Of a DNA stretch of 7,485 nt, positions 1 through 7,092 are shown piece after piece. The notes beneath the pieces are model-generated. The model had not been told where the DNA came from and ran no database searches. It worked only from the letters and a program-made list of their open reading frames with translations. The stretch lies in the NCBI GenBank assembly GCA_017626625.1, contig JAGAIK010000015.1:1-7485 (forward strand), written 5' to 3'. The stretch comes from Roseburia sp. (lineage in GTDB: Bacteria > Bacillota > Clostridia > Lachnospirales > Lachnospiraceae). The position numbers were made by a program, and so were the translations under genes. Within the stretch, counting starts at the first letter, position 1. Every line of letters starts with the position of its first letter.

Positions 1-373
1 AGTAAGCATTGGTGATATGGTGCTGGTAAATCAGCTTGAAAAATTCAATGATATCCACCGGCAGCCCGGAGCGGTACATACTTCTGACATAATACACAAA
101 GGAAAACACCACAATCACAATAACAATCCGAAGAATCCGGGAAATATATTTCCGGAAGTCATCGGTTCTCTCTAACAGCAGCGTCCCCGAAATCATTAAG
201 AAAACAGGCACCGCCACCTTGCAGACAAAAAAGTACGTAATGGACACCCACCAGGTTTTATCCTCCGGAGTGCGCGACAGAAAAATACCGCTGTTGGTGT
301 GGTTGACTATTACCAAAAAACAGGCAATGATTCGCAGCAATTCCAGATATGCTGTTTTGCTTTTGTTCTCCAT
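1..373 (-). CDS. Acyltransferase-3 family membrane protein, N-terminal part (cut by window edge)
   Basis: The first 124 codons of an integral membrane acyltransferase of the Acyltransferase_3 (OafA-like) family; the rest lies beyond position 1. Arg14 and His25 form the family's R-X10-H motif at the end of the first membrane segment (about residues 10-27). A second hydrophobic stretch at about 42-67 ends in the typical VPVFLMISGTLLL sequence, and a third spans about 80-97. Family members O- or N-acylate sugars of surface polysaccharides using a cytoplasmic acyl donor, commonly acetyl-CoA. The ATG is preceded by GGAG with 7 bases of spacing, lying inside the end of the upstream gene, whose TAG stop is only 4 bp away, so the two are almost certainly co-transcribed and probably translationally coupled. 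The likely role is acetylation of the glycan built by this locus. The family is clear; the acyl group and acceptor cannot be read from the sequence. Confidence 0.88.
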   Translation of the reverse strand, partial: MENKSKTAYLELLRIIACFLVIVNHTNSGIFLSRTPEDKTWWVSITYFFVCKVAVPVFLMISGTLLLERTDDFRKYISRILRIVIVIVVFSFVYYVRSMYRSGLPVDIIEFFKLIYQHHITNAY

Positions 374-377
374 CTCT

Positions 378-1964
378 CTACTCCATACATTTTACGACAA
401 TAACGCCGTCTATGATTTTAATCGCTCCATCATCGGGATAACATGGCATTTCCTGAAATTCCTCGGTTTCCATAATGCTTTTAATTTCCTCATATTCACA
501 AAATCTCGGCGCAAAGCCTAAAAATTTCGTAATGATATAGTTTCTCGAATAAGCATTGATATTCGTCTCCGTCTTTCCGCCAAGACCAAAGGTGCCGCCC
601 ACCAGACTTCCCATATTATTGGTGGCGTCGTTGATTTCATTTCCCACCAGGGCAAGGGCCAGTTCATCATTGTAGCCTTCCAGGCTCTTAATCTGGGTCA
701 CCATGGTCTGGAAATATGCCATATCATGATATTTCGTATATTCCAAAGACATATAGCATCCGTTGCCGTACCAGATATAAACAGCAATCATGATGACGGA
801 AGTCAGCGCCGCAATCCACTGGGTTCCTTTCCTTACAATCTCCTTTTTGTCAAAGGAAAGACGGAATTTATCCGCCCAGACCAGCGTAAAAACGGACACA
901 AACACTACGGAATATGCCATCAGGGTATAGACCCAGCCGTTTGGGGTCATCATATAAATCAGATACACTGCAATGGGAAATACCAGAAAGCCCAACACCA
1001 TAAAAACCTTCTTGACCTTACAGCCCTTTTCCCCGAAAAGCAGGCACAGCGCACCGATACCCCAGGACGCCATCACAAAGAAATAGCACCGCCTTACATA
1101 AGTTGTGGGATTTAAACACATCACATCTCCACGGAACAGATTGATAAAATCACGGTAACTGTTCTTCATCGCCAGCAATATTTCCGTGAGATTGGTCTGT
1201 CCCATAGAATCCAGTCCCTGATAGGAATTAATCTCCAATCCCCATGTCGCCACCAGCACCTTATGCAGAATAAAGTACAGTATCATACCCAGGGCAAGGA
1301 CTAACACATACCGCAGGGCAAGGAAAAATACGTCTTTCCACGTTTTTTTCTCCCCGGAAAATGCGCAGATAAAAATAATGCTCATCACCAGAAGGCACAC
1401 GGTATTGGGAAAATATGCCTGATAAATACCCAAAGAGCAGGCAATCAGCACCACCGCCACGATATTTAACACAATTTTTTTTGGAAAACGCACCATCAGC
1501 CACGCCGCCAGAACACTGAAAAACAGCGCAACGGAATAATAAACCGCCGTGTACATAAACATGAAGGTACTTGTCACCGCCGGAAAGGAAACACAAAAAC
1601 CACCTAACATCACAGCAAAAAACCTGCTCTCCATCCGAAACATATCCGCAATCAGCGCCGCAGACAAAGACAGCAGCAACACGGAAAGCATTCCGTTGAT
1701 AAAAGGCAGGGAATAATTGCCAAACTGCGCCCCGAATATATCGCCTAAAATCCGCAGGAACCATCTGCCGGACTCCGCCCCCGTTCCATAACCCGCAGGC
1801 GTGTTTATCAGTTCGTCATAGTTATAAAGCTTGTTGGTAAATTCATAGATATGGGTCATAAGACCAATCACAACGGCTCCAAAAAACGCCGCCTTCACCG
1901 TACCTGGAATTTTTTTCCACACTTCCTTCACAAATCCATCCGGTGTACTCATCGCTGCATTCAT
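378..1964 (-). CDS. GtrII-like multi-spanning glucosyltransferase family protein
   Basis: A 528-residue polytopic membrane protein resembling the GtrII (Glucos_trans_II) family, whose members transfer a sugar from polyprenyl phosphate to a polysaccharide outside the membrane. A first membrane segment at about 23-38 is followed by an acidic loop (Asp50, Glu51) and the ESGRWFLRILGD stretch at 65-75, a pattern usual in this family. About eight to ten further hydrophobic segments run from about 90 to 400, and a mostly soluble tail of about 120 residues follows, probably outside the cell. The ATG overlaps the TGA of the GtrA gene by 4 bp (ATGA) and has AGGGGGAAG about 7 bases upstream; a second Met at residue 5 is less well placed. 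Position directly after GtrB- and GtrA-type genes matches the three-gene glucosylation cassettes of Shigella phages and Salmonella. The sugar is not certain; glucose is only the precedent. Confidence 0.8.
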   Translation of the reverse strand: MNAAMSTPDGFVKEVWKKIPGTVKAAFFGAVVIGLMTHIYEFTNKLYNYDELINTPAGYGTGAESGRWFLRILGDIFGAQFGNYSLPFINGMLSVLLLSLSAALIADMFRMESRFFAVMLGGFCVSFPAVTSTFMFMYTAVYYSVALFFSVLAAWLMVRFPKKIVLNIVAVVLIACSLGIYQAYFPNTVCLLVMSIIFICAFSGEKKTWKDVFFLALRYVLVLALGMILYFILHKVLVATWGLEINSYQGLDSMGQTNLTEILLAMKNSYRDFINLFRGDVMCLNPTTYVRRCYFFVMASWGIGALCLLFGEKGCKVKKVFMVLGFLVFPIAVYLIYMMTPNGWVYTLMAYSVVFVSVFTLVWADKFRLSFDKKEIVRKGTQWIAALTSVIMIAVYIWYGNGCYMSLEYTKYHDMAYFQTMVTQIKSLEGYNDELALALVGNEINDATNNMGSLVGGTFGLGGKTETNINAYSRNYIITKFLGFAPRFCEYEEIKSIMETEEFQEMPCYPDDGAIKIIDGVIVVKCME

Positions 1965-2386
1965 GCTTCTTCCCCCTGTTTCTTAAATATAATCAGTTTG
2001 CTCAACACGTAATTGATAATCACCACCAACACGCTTGCCGCTATTTTCACCACATCGGAATTAAAGTGCAGCGTCTCTACAAAAAGCGCCAGCATCCCCG
2101 TTTCCAGCACGCCGGACAGCACCCTCGCCGATACGAAAGTGCCGAACTCCCGCACCATGGTCCCTACATCTTTTCCGTAGGAGCGGAACACATAAACCTT
2201 ATTTACCCAGAAGGCAAAAAGCACGGATAAAAACCATGCGATGACATTGCTGATAAGATAATCAATCCCAAGGGTTTTCGTGCAGACAAAATATACCAGA
2301 TAATTTACCAGCGTGGTCATGACGCCCCAGAAAATATAGCTGATAACCTCCCGGTATTTTTCCAAAAGTTCTTTTAATTTTTCCAT
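1961..2386 (-). CDS. GtrA family membrane protein, putative polyprenyl-phosphate sugar flippase
   Basis: A 141-residue protein with four membrane segments (about 13-35, 41-60, 82-104 and 112-134), the size and layout of the GtrA family. The internal twofold pattern of the family is visible: FAFWVNKVYVF at 57-67 and INYVLSKLIIF at 124-134 both end a membrane pair. Family members are thought to flip polyprenyl-phosphate-linked sugars across the membrane, or to assist the partner glycosyltransferases. The ATG lies 1 bp after the TAA of the GtrB-type gene, and its ribosome binding site (AAAGGAAG) is within the end of that gene, indicating translational coupling. Its stop overlaps the start of the GtrII-like gene. 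The family call is strong; the flippase role is established for few members and is inferred here from the neighbours. Confidence 0.9.
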   Translation of the reverse strand: MEKLKELLEKYREVISYIFWGVMTTLVNYLVYFVCTKTLGIDYLISNVIAWFLSVLFAFWVNKVYVFRSYGKDVGTMVREFGTFVSARVLSGVLETGMLALFVETLHFNSDVVKIAASVLVVIINYVLSKLIIFKKQGEEA

Positions 2387-2387
2387 C

Positions 2388-3311
2388 TTACGCTTCCTTT
2401 TCTCCGGTCTCTTCCTCCACGATAAACCGTGGGCGTTCTTTTACCTCATCATAGATTTTTGCAATATAATAGCCGATAATGCCGATGGCGACCATGAGAA
2501 TGCTTCCGGTAATCAACTGCAGCATAATGACCGTCGTAAACCCTTCTAGGGCATCCCCCATGATAAACTTAATCAATGTCTGAATCCCCAGCACCAGTGC
2601 AAAGATAAAAAATATAATGCCGCTGAAGGTCACCAACTGCAAAGGTGCGGAGGAAAAGGAAGTAATGTTGGTCACCGCATATTTTACCAAAGACTTCATG
2701 GACCATTTGGATTCGCCCTCCATGCGCTCCTGCACTTCAAACTCCACCGTGGTGGATTTATAGCCCACCCAGGAAGATATCGCCCGGAAGAAAAACTGTT
2801 TTTCCGGCATCTTCAAAATAGTGTCCACCACCTGCCTGTCCATCAGCTTAAAATCGGAGGCATTCCGCATGTCAATGGAGGTGGCTTTGCTGATGATGGC
2901 GTAAAACATGCCTGCCGCCCATTTATGGAAAGCGCCCTCTTTCCCTCTGGAAAGCTTAACCCCCTCCACTACCTTGTAGCCCTGCTGCCATAGACGGTAC
3001 ATCTCCACGATTTTCTCCGGCGGGTGCTGCAAATCACAGTCAATCACCACGCAGGCTTCCCCTCTGGCATAGGCAAGCCCCGCCATCATTGCCGCCTCTT
3101 TCCCGAAATTTTTGGAAAAGGAAATTCCGCGGACGCAGCCGCTCTTCTCTGCCTCCGCCTCAATCCGGCGCCAGGTTTCATCCTTCGAACCGTCATTGAC
3201 GAATACCAGCTCATATGGTATTTGTGCTTCTTCTAAGATACCGCCGATGGTTTTCGCCGTAATCGGTATCATTGCTTCCTCGTTAAAGGCTGGAATAATA
3301 ACTGATAACAT
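2388..3311 (-). CDS. GtrB-type polyprenyl-phosphate glycosyltransferase (GT2 family)
   Basis: A 307-residue GT2 glycosyltransferase with a C-terminal membrane hairpin. The catalytic domain shows PAFNEE at 7-12, VNDGSKDET at 38-46, the FSKNFGKEAA stretch at 65-74, the DCDLQHPPE metal-binding region at 91-99, SDFKLMDR at 152-159 and the ESKWSMKSLVKYA stretch at 200-212. Two membrane segments follow at about 222-250 and 261-285, then a basic tail (YDEVKERPRF). This arrangement is that of GtrB/DPM1-like enzymes that move a sugar from a nucleotide sugar (UDP-glucose in the studied GtrB) to polyprenyl phosphate on the inner face of the membrane. The ATG has GGAG 5 bases upstream. An 86-bp gap separates it from the decarboxylase gene, with no convincing terminator, and it heads the GtrB-GtrA-GtrII-like trio. 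Donor sugar identity is inferred only. Confidence 0.9.
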   Translation of the reverse strand: MLSVIIPAFNEEAMIPITAKTIGGILEEAQIPYELVFVNDGSKDETWRRIEAEAEKSGCVRGISFSKNFGKEAAMMAGLAYARGEACVVIDCDLQHPPEKIVEMYRLWQQGYKVVEGVKLSRGKEGAFHKWAAGMFYAIISKATSIDMRNASDFKLMDRQVVDTILKMPEKQFFFRAISSWVGYKSTTVEFEVQERMEGESKWSMKSLVKYAVTNITSFSSAPLQLVTFSGIIFFIFALVLGIQTLIKFIMGDALEGFTTVIMLQLITGSILMVAIGIIGYYIAKIYDEVKERPRFIVEEETGEKEA

Positions 3312-3397
3312 TATTTCTCCACTCCTGTCTGTTTTTTACTGTCACTGCTGCTTTGCGGAGAGCTGCCGTCCGGCTTTCCCTGTCTAACCTGCCCGGC

Positions 3398-4600
3398 TTA
3401 TCTTACATAAACCTTCGGCAAAGCCAAGATAAATTCACTGTTGAAAGCTTCCGTGTAAGCCCCGGCGTTCTGAAAAAGGAACACATCACCCGGTTTTAGC
3501 GCAACCTCTCCCTCTACCGTCAGGAACCGGTCATTTTCCATGCAGGTACAGCCACAAATCAACTGCTGTTCCGGCGTTTTCTTCTCAGCCGCACTGTTTT
3601 GCTGCTTTGCAAAATTTCCCTCCTGCAAGCATTCCGTCCCGGAAACAAGCGCTGTTTTCTGCTCCTGCTGCACCAGACGATAGGGCGGAACCCTGTGACT
3701 CATAAAAGGATTGATGTGAAGCAGTGTGCCGTCTAAAGTCACCACACGCTCCCCACGGATATCCCTGGTATTAATCACCCTCGTCATATATTCCATGGCA
3801 GTGGCAATCACCGAAGCCCCCGGTTCTAAAATCAGCCTGGTTTTCTCCGGCGCAAAGCCTTTTCTCAATTCCCCGCAAATGCAGGCGGCATATTCTTCCA
3901 TAGACGGCTTTCCCGCCACCTTCTGTCCGCCGAAAAATCCGCCGCCCATATCTATATATTGTAACCCAAGTTCATACTCTTTGGCAAGCTCTACCGCTTT
4001 TCTCGCTAACATGTTAAATACTTTGGCGCTTCTGCTCTTCGTACTGGTGTGCAGATGAATGCCGTGGACAGAAATCCCTGCCTCTTTCAGCATGAGAACC
4101 GCCTTTTTAAATTCTCCGTTTTCATAACAGATTCCAAAACGGCTCACCGCTTCCCCCGCCGTGGTTTCTCCCGGACAGAGGGCTTCTAAGTCAAAATTCA
4201 CACGAAGCCCCACTTCGGTTTCCCGTTTCGGGTGCTCCGCTAAATAACGGCAGAGCATTTCCACCTCTGCCATATGGTCTAAATTGATGATACTGCCCTT
4301 TTCATAGGCCTGCAGCAAAGTCTCTCCCTTGCAGGGTCCGTTTAAAATGATGCGCTCCGGTGCCACGAAGCTGTGGGCGTATTCATATTCATTTTGTGAT
4401 ACGGTTTCCACATACCAGCCCAAATGCTCCGCCGCATATCGAATCAGGTTTTCGTCATGATTCGTTTTTACGGAATAGCCAAATTCCACCCTGCCGTCCC
4501 ACTGCTCTAAAAACGGGTTCATAAGAGTCCGGCAGTTTTCCTCAAATTTTTTTAAATCTATCAGATAACAAGGCGTTTCATAGCTTTTTAAGTCTGTCAT
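3398..4600 (-). CDS. PLP-dependent decarboxylase, fold type III (LysA/ornithine decarboxylase group), substrate unknown
   Basis: A 400-residue alanine-racemase-fold decarboxylase. From this start, Lys45 in YSVKTN is the expected PLP lysine, SRFGI is at 153-157, HLHT at 182-185 replaces the usual HVGS, DMGGGFF at 218-224 is the glycine-rich phosphate-binding loop, EPGAS is at 259-263, Cys353 and Asp357 in CTCMEND match the active-site CESGD of the family, and Tyr382 is in NAGAY. The PLP machinery therefore looks intact. The Arg usual in the EPGRS motif of diaminopimelate decarboxylase is Ala, so lysine synthesis is unlikely. I chose the ATG at 4600 because GGGGAG lies 4 bases upstream and the protein then begins in the usual family manner; an in-frame TTG at 4654 adds 18 unconvincing residues. 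A Gln/Lys/Glu-rich stretch at 311-347 looks inserted. Its pairing with the ATP-grasp gene suggests that the two work on one amino-acid-derived product. Confidence 0.87.
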   Translation of the reverse strand: MTDLKSYETPCYLIDLKKFEENCRTLMNPFLEQWDGRVEFGYSVKTNHDENLIRYAAEHLGWYVETVSQNEYEYAHSFVAPERIILNGPCKGETLLQAYEKGSIINLDHMAEVEMLCRYLAEHPKRETEVGLRVNFDLEALCPGETTAGEAVSRFGICYENGEFKKAVLMLKEAGISVHGIHLHTSTKSRSAKVFNMLARKAVELAKEYELGLQYIDMGGGFFGGQKVAGKPSMEEYAACICGELRKGFAPEKTRLILEPGASVIATAMEYMTRVINTRDIRGERVVTLDGTLLHINPFMSHRVPPYRLVQQEQKTALVSGTECLQEGNFAKQQNSAAEKKTPEQQLICGCTCMENDRFLTVEGEVALKPGDVFLFQNAGAYTEAFNSEFILALPKVYVR

Positions 4601-4668
4601 ATGTCTCCCCTTTCCTTTCAGGTTCGCGTCCTTTGGAACTGCACTTACCCACAATCAGCAATATCCAT

Positions 4669-5709
4669 TTACAATGCCCCAGACTCTTTTCCCACGCAAT
4701 CCGTAATATCTATCATGCGGATATCCTTCTGGGCTAAAATCCCCGGTTTCTTTATCACAAGTTCCTCGTCTAAAGGTTCTCCTCTCAACCATTTCACAAT
4801 GGCTTTCGGCAGATTGACTCCCGCTAAATGGCTGAACGGATATCCTCCGCCGAAACGGGCATTCAACTCTAATACATAGATGTCGTCTTCCGTGACAAAT
4901 ACGTCCATATCCAGGTTTCCGATATGTCCTAAGGCGTCTCCCACTGCCGTTCCCACCGCAGCCACCTTCTCGTCCTCTAAAATCTGGGCGCAGTCTGTCT
5001 CCCCGGAACGCATGGCAATCTTTTTACGCACCACGGTAAGGCAGTGTTTTCCCTCCAAATCATGTATCACGTCAAGCCCGTACTCCTGCCCCCTGATTTT
5101 CTCCTGAAACAGAACGCAGACCTCCTCATCAAAGGCAGATTCATATTTCAGATAGGAAGCAAAGATTTCTCGCTTGACTTTCTTTGCCAGCACCTCTAGC
5201 TCTTCCTCATTTTCCGCCTGATAAACCGCAATGGAGCCCATGCCCCAGCGGGGTTTGATAATCACCGGATAACTTAGCTCCCCGGCGTCAATGGCAGCCT
5301 TCGCCTCTTCTAACCGACAGTATGTCTTTGGCGCATGTAAGCCCTCTCTTTTGCAAAACTGAAACGTCTCCCACTTGTCATTGCAGACAGAAATCACCTC
5401 CGGGGCAGAGACAATGACCGTCACTCCCTCTTTGGCAAATTCCTCTCTGTGCTGCGCTAACATATATAAATCAACGTCAAACAGGGAAATAATCGCCGTA
5501 ATCTGATTTTCCTTACAATATCTTTTCAAAAATGGAATATAATCTTCGTCATAAATCAGGGGTGTTACCACGCTTTTATCACCATAGTAAAAAACGGGAG
5601 AAAGGGGAGTGCTGTTTCCCACATGCACTTCCCCTGTTCCCTGTAACGCCTCTTTGAAATATTCCACCAAATATCCCCGCCGTCCGGCGGAGGTCAATAA
5701 AATATTCAT
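4669..5709 (-). CDS. ATP-grasp domain ligase (carbamoyl-phosphate synthase-like/PylC-like), substrate unknown
   Basis: A 346-residue cytoplasmic ATP-grasp enzyme. The N-terminal part (1-105) is a Rossmann-like preATP-grasp domain beginning ILLTSAGRRGYLVEYF. The ATP-grasp domain follows: CNDKWETFQFCK at 109-120, VIIKPRWGMGS at 149-159 with Lys152 for nucleotide binding and its Gly-rich loop, FQEKIRGQEYGLDV at 201-214, and ELNARFGGGYPFSHLAG at 281-297 carrying the Glu/Asn/Arg metal and phosphate ligands. Such enzymes activate a carboxylate as acyl phosphate and join it to an amine or similar nucleophile. The ATG has AAAGGAA about 8 bases upstream and lies 31 bp after the guanylyltransferase stop; the decarboxylase starts 68 bp downstream. 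Location in a glycan locus suggests amide-type decoration of a sugar or synthesis of an amino-acid conjugate, but neither substrate can be read from the sequence. Confidence 0.87.
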   Translation of the reverse strand: MNILLTSAGRRGYLVEYFKEALQGTGEVHVGNSTPLSPVFYYGDKSVVTPLIYDEDYIPFLKRYCKENQITAIISLFDVDLYMLAQHREEFAKEGVTVIVSAPEVISVCNDKWETFQFCKREGLHAPKTYCRLEEAKAAIDAGELSYPVIIKPRWGMGSIAVYQAENEEELEVLAKKVKREIFASYLKYESAFDEEVCVLFQEKIRGQEYGLDVIHDLEGKHCLTVVRKKIAMRSGETDCAQILEDEKVAAVGTAVGDALGHIGNLDMDVFVTEDDIYVLELNARFGGGYPFSHLAGVNLPKAIVKWLRGEPLDEELVIKKPGILAQKDIRMIDITDCVGKESGAL

Positions 5710-5740
5710 ATGCCGTTCCTTTCTGTTTCTGCACTGCCTG

Positions 5741-7066
5741 TCAAATCAAATTTTCGTCGTCCTCCGCGTCTCCTACGCAGACTTCAATGCAGCGCAAATC
5801 CGAGCCGAGAGCTTTGATGGAATGTTCTTTTCCCGCCGCAATGCTGACGGTGGAGCCTGCCATCAAATCCACTTCCACGCCCTCTAATATCAGTTTTCCC
5901 ATACCGGAAAGCACGGTAATGGTTTCGGTGTGCTTCAAATGCTTATGCTTCGGCATAACTTTTCCCGCCACCACTTTGATTCGCTTTGTCACGCTGCGGA
6001 TACCGTCGTCCTCGTCATTGTCAATGGTCTTGATGGTTCCCCAGCGCCGTTCTTCATATTTGGATGTATCTTCGATATGCTCTAAGCATTTTTTGATATA
6101 AGAGCTCTGGTGCTTATCTGCCACTAAAATGCCGTCGTGGGAGGCTGCAATTACCATATTTTTCGCCCCCATCACCACCAGCGGAACGCCTAACACGTTG
6201 ATGGCATGGCTGTTCTCACAGGTATCGTCCCAGGTCACATCTCCGATACTGTTTTCCGGCATTTCTTCCGTCAGCGTGTTCCAGGTTCCCAAATCTTTCC
6301 AGATATCGTCATATTTGATGGCGGCAATATCCTTCCAGTGCTCTAACACTTCATAGTCAAAGCTCTTTTTCGGAAGCTTTTCATAGTCTGCCACCATCTG
6401 GTTATAGTCTGTGGTCACGCCGTATTTCTCTAGCCACTTCGCTGCTAAGGAAAGCTTAAAGCAGAATACGCCGCAGTTCCAGAGCGCTCCCTCCGCCACT
6501 AATTTTTCCGCTGTGGCTTCGTCGGGTTTTTCCTGAAATCCCTGTACCTTTAACAGTTCTCCCTCTCCCTGCTCCGGTACAATGTAACCGTATTTCGTGG
6601 AGGGATAAGTGGGTACGCCGCCGAGAAGTCCGATGGTCTGCTCCCTTGAGGCGATGTAATCCCCTAATTTTTTGATGCGGTTAAAAAATTCTCCTGTGGT
6701 GTAGGGGTCTACGGGGAGAAATGCCACCACGTCATTTTCTTTTGCGCCTTTTTCGGATAACAGATACGCGCAGGATAACATGACTGCCGGGAAGGTGTCC
6801 CGGCGCATGGGTTCTACCGCCACTTCGGCAGCGCCGTCTAGCTGGCTTTCGATTAATTCCTCCTGGGCGCTGCTGGCACAGACGATGGTGTTCTCGGAAA
6901 GGCCTGCTGTTTTTAGCTGACCGAATACACGCTGCAGCATGGAACATTTTTCGTCATTCGCTGCGTTGTCGTGGTTCATGAGTTTGATGTACTGTTTGGA
7001 ACAGAGGTCGTTGGATAGGGGCCATAGGCGTTTGCCGGAGCCGCCGGATAATAATACGATGTACAA
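5741..7066 (-). CDS. manC: Mannose-1-phosphate guanylyltransferase with C-terminal cupin domain
   Basis: A 441-residue enzyme that makes GDP-mannose from mannose 1-phosphate and GTP. The nucleotidyltransferase domain shows GGSGKRLWPL at 8-17, VEPMRRDTFPA at 84-94, FLPVDPY at 116-122 (the usual LPADH replaced), PSTKYGYI at 155-162, FQEKPD at 177-182, LWNCGVF at 195-201 and DLGTW at 258-262. A left-handed helix region leads to a cupin domain at about 340-430 that starts RRWG, as in bifunctional guanylyltransferase/phosphomannose isomerase enzymes. The isomerase signature Q-x-H-x-H-R-x-E-H is not kept: the region reads KHKHLKHTE at 373-381, so isomerase activity is doubtful. The start is a TTG at 7064-7066, chosen because the protein then begins exactly at the first beta strand of the family and because AAGGAGGA lies at 7076-7083. 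GDP-mannose presumably feeds GDP-fucose formation, whose last enzyme is encoded just upstream. Confidence 0.92.
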   Translation of the reverse strand: MYIVLLSGGSGKRLWPLSNDLCSKQYIKLMNHDNAANDEKCSMLQRVFGQLKTAGLSENTIVCASSAQEELIESQLDGAAEVAVEPMRRDTFPAVMLSCAYLLSEKGAKENDVVAFLPVDPYTTGEFFNRIKKLGDYIASREQTIGLLGGVPTYPSTKYGYIVPEQGEGELLKVQGFQEKPDEATAEKLVAEGALWNCGVFCFKLSLAAKWLEKYGVTTDYNQMVADYEKLPKKSFDYEVLEHWKDIAAIKYDDIWKDLGTWNTLTEEMPENSIGDVTWDDTCENSHAINVLGVPLVVMGAKNMVIAASHDGILVADKHQSSYIKKCLEHIEDTSKYEERRWGTIKTIDNDEDDGIRSVTKRIKVVAGKVMPKHKHLKHTETITVLSGMGKLILEGVEVDLMAGSTVSIAAGKEHSIKALGSDLRCIEVCVGDAEDDENLI

Positions 7067-7075
7067 AATTTTTTG

Positions 7076-7083
7076 TCCTCCTT
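7076..7083 (-). promoter_or_regulatory. Ribosome binding site for the TTG-started guanylyltransferase gene
   Basis: AAGGAGGA on the minus strand is a near-perfect Shine-Dalgarno sequence. Ten bases separate GGAGG from the TTG, slightly longer than usual, and there is no ATG or GTG better placed. It supports the TTG start. It lies about 10 bases downstream of the base of the long inverted repeat at 7093-7226. Confidence 0.75.
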
Positions 7084-7092
7084 TTTAGGGAC

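Noticed and set aside
1261..1764. A 167-codon minus-strand frame inside the GtrII-like gene
   Set aside because: It lies wholly within the better-supported membrane protein gene, is Cys- and Phe-rich without domain character, and has no support as a second gene.
3312..3397. Possible terminator or promoter in the 86-bp gap between the decarboxylase and GtrB-type genes
   Set aside because: Short GC-rich complementary pieces occur, but no stable stem followed by a U-run and no clear promoter boxes are visible.
4601..4654. N-terminal extension of the decarboxylase from an in-frame TTG at 4654
   Set aside because: It has no ribosome binding site and adds 18 residues unlike the family, whereas the ATG at 4600 has GGGGAG directly upstream.
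219..6356. Many plus-strand open frames of 70-130 codons
   Set aside because: All are antisense to recognisable minus-strand genes, show no family motifs and have no convincing ribosome binding sites.
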